DNA of 64,000 nucleotides from Terasakiispira papahanaumokuakeensis (lineage in GTDB: Bacteria; Pseudomonadota; Gammaproteobacteria; Pseudomonadales; Halomonadaceae). Shown in pieces: positions 62,378 to 64,000 of this stretch; within the stretch, counting starts at the first letter, position 1, and the number at the start of each line of letters is the position of its first letter. The notes below the pieces were generated by a model. It made no database searches and had not been told where the DNA came from. It saw nothing but the letters and a program-made list of their open reading frames with translations. The translations under genes were made by a program, and so were the position numbers. Location of the stretch: NCBI RefSeq assembly GCF_001709345.1, contig NZ_MDTQ01000001.1, positions 2,142,584-2,206,583 on the forward strand. The letters are read 5' to 3'.

Positions 62378-64000
62378 AGCTGCTGGCGGGCACGCACCAA
62401 GGCACGGTACCACTCCTGCCTAGGCTTAGGTACCAAAGGTGGGCGTAAGCTAAGGAAACTGACGGCCCGGGCTTCACCCGGTGAGTAGTTACCAATCACT
62501 TCAAGCACTTTGCGCCGAGCACCATAAGTACTATGCAAAAATTCTTGAGCCCCTTCGCTCAGCGCCACTTGGTAATGGCGAACCAAGACAACGGCAAGGT
62601 GTTCGGCGGGCGGCCCCAAATCCTGCTCGACTTCTTTAGCCATGGACATGCCTAAAGCGACTTTTTCAGAGGCACTCATATCAGGCTCCAGCCCCCCTAG
62701 ATAAGTCGCATTCGTTGATTCAAACCCCCGTTGAACCATCGGTCGACTCAGATGAATATAAGGCTCCATGACCACAGCGATTTCAATCGCCAGACGCTTA
62801 GCACTTTCAATCGTCAGTGCACGCACAGAACCATTACGCCGAGTAAACAAACGCCGACCTCGGCGTTCCACCTGTTCACCCCGCATGTAGTGAGCCAGCT
62901 GAGCACTGATTTCAAGTCGCTGCTCATTATCCAGGCGCGTCACCCGCTCAATAATTCTCAGCCCTCGTCGACCCGGCCCTAAATGCAATCTCGATGAATC
63001 AATCGCAAGATCCTGACTGAGTCGATTCCATTCCTCAGAAGCTTCAAGCAAAGCAGCATGGGCTTTACCTACTTGCTGGTAAGCCGTTCGGGCAGATTTA
63101 TAAAGCTTCGCTGAGGCCCCCAGGATATCAGAAAGGCGTCTTAGCTCAGGCAGCTCCTGCAGCCAGCCTCGCCGTACCTGAGAAGCAAGATGATGCACCC
63201 GTGCAGCCAATTCAGTAAGCACTTCATCGAGTCGCTCACACAAAGTTTCGGCAGCCAGCCCAGAAGGCAACCTCTCGGTCGATGCAATATCCTGATCAAC
63301 CAAATAAGATGCAAGGGCTCTAATACGGTTACTCCCACGCGCTTGTGCAATACGATAACGACTACGACGATCCTCCAAGGTATCTAACGCCTTAGCTAAA
63401 CGCCAACGACCAGAGTAATGGAAAGTCAGCATCGGAATCTCACGCCCACACAACATTTCAAACGCCAGGATGAGCATTTCTTCAACATCCTGCAGCGTCA
63501 TAATCAGATCGTTATCTTCTTCAATGGCAGCAAGCGTACGCTCAATAAAATGCTCATCACGAGGCACCCCGCGCTCAAGGTGAGGTGCCTTGCCTTGAAA
63601 ACGTTCACGGAGTACCGATGCGGCTTCAGGTGATGACTCTTGAAGATACACCAGCGCCGTTTCAATCCGCTCACGATAACTGGTTTCCAGATCTTTGACT
63701 CGGCTATAGAGACCCGCTCGACGATAAGTATCAATCCGTGATAAAAGCCTGGCCAGCTCAGCATCACCGGTCAATTCTTGACAGGCAAATGCCACCCCCT
63801 CTGCCGAGAGGTTAACTTTACGCAACAACTGCAATGCGGCTTCACGTTGTCGAGCCTCGCCATCTTGAGAATCAACAATCAGATCACGAACGCCTAGAAT
63901 CAAATCAGCCAGTTTATCGATGGTCTCCCGAAAGTTCTCTTCGGCATCCTCACGCTCTTGGCCACGGGTCATGTTATAAATCACTTTCGCCAGTAGACCG
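62371..64000 (-). CDS. Unknown helical protein, 5' end beyond the window
   Basis: At least 537 residues; the frame stays open upstream of the first possible start (GTG 63984) to the window edge, so the true start may lie outside. I do not recognise the family. It is almost entirely helical, rich in Arg, Glu and Leu, with no membrane span and few cysteines, and several coiled-coil stretches (ENFRETIDKLADLILGVRDLIV, RLDEVLTELAARVHHLASQVRR). Near the C-terminus EVIGNYSPGEARAVSFLSLRPPLVP is a less helical, possibly conserved tail. A scaffold or adaptor role would be only a guess. The stop codon lies in a 17-bp duplication. Confidence 0.6.
   Translation of the reverse strand, partial: GLLAKVIYNMTRGQEREDAEENFRETIDKLADLILGVRDLIVDSQDGEARQREAALQLLRKVNLSAEGVAFACQELTGDAELARLLSRIDTYRRAGLYSRVKDLETSYRERIETALVYLQESSPEAASVLRERFQGKAPHLERGVPRDEHFIERTLAAIEEDNDLIMTLQDVEEMLILAFEMLCGREIPMLTFHYSGRWRLAKALDTLEDRRSRYRIAQARGSNRIRALASYLVDQDIASTERLPSGLAAETLCERLDEVLTELAARVHHLASQVRRGWLQELPELRRLSDILGASAKLYKSARTAYQQVGKAHAALLEASEEWNRLSQDLAIDSSRLHLGPGRRGLRIIERVTRLDNEQRLEISAQLAHYMRGEQVERRGRRLFTRRNGSVRALTIESAKRLAIEIAVVMEPYIHLSRPMVQRGFESTNATYLGGLEPDMSASEKVALGMSMAKEVEQDLGPPAEHLAVVLVRHYQVALSEGAQEFLHSTYGARRKVLEVIGNYSPGEARAVSFLSLRPPLVPKPRQEWYRALVRARQQLG

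Overview
The window is a stretch of gammaproteobacterial chromosome, most like the Oceanospirillales/Halomonadaceae-Pseudomonas side of the class. This rests on gene content and order: gyrA-serC-pheA-tyrA/aroA (with the tyrA and aroA domains fused), ftsK-lolA-rarA-serS facing aat-bpt-infA, an mksFEB-like condensin operon, ftrABCD, and SoxR with a canonical SoxR box. By eye the base composition is close to half G+C, with A+T-rich spacers. No rRNA, tRNA, CRISPR array, prophage or insertion sequence was seen.

Layout. 1-3.6 kb is a small accessory block: a cut thiamine-binding-protein gene, a DUF3237-type gene, an A+T-rich spacer, an HxlR regulator, DoxX and an L-2-hydroxyacid dehydrogenase. 3.7-7.6 kb is the phosphate operon pstSCAB behind a three-repeat Pho box, without phoU. 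7.8-15.05 kb is a three-gene operon for a MukBEF/MksBEF/Wadjet-type SMC complex. Its 1643-residue ATPase has an atypical ABC signature and Walker B, and no JetD/MksG nuclease gene is nearby. 15.4-20.5 kb carries phhB, trhA (hemolysin III family), a cobalamin adenosyltransferase, an aromatic/aspartate aminotransferase and an NSS-family sodium symporter. 20.6-25.5 kb holds a dCache chemoreceptor, an MliC-like lipoprotein, msrB, msrA and an unknown membrane-anchored protein. 25.6-34.3 kb is housekeeping: serS, rarA, lolA and ftsK on the minus strand, aat, bpt and infA on the plus strand. 34.4-36 kb encodes a membrane diguanylate cyclase with a periplasmic partner.

36.2-43.6 kb is tyrA-aroA, pheA, serC and gyrA. 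43.9-50.2 kb has an NCS2 permease, an unknown small protein, a 7TMR-DISM diguanylate cyclase, an EamA transporter and hemB. 50.5-56.7 kb is rich in transport and regulation: LysE, nitroreductase, EamA, MarR, an FMN lactate dehydrogenase, and SoxR with a divergent MFS exporter. 56.8-60.1 kb is a complete FtrABCD iron-uptake operon under a promoter overlapped by a perfect inverted repeat. 60.1-64 kb has a YajQ-family protein, RfaH, a ketopantoate-reductase-like enzyme and an unknown helical protein that runs off the right edge.

Two features cut across the map. The first is the large SMC-type operon. The second is a recurring class of short (14-22 bp) tandem duplications in spacers; several start at or straddle the stop codon of the neighbouring gene (pstB, trhA, ftrD, the gene ending at 62371, probably serC). 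The longest is a 17-bp unit repeated five times at 50360-50444.
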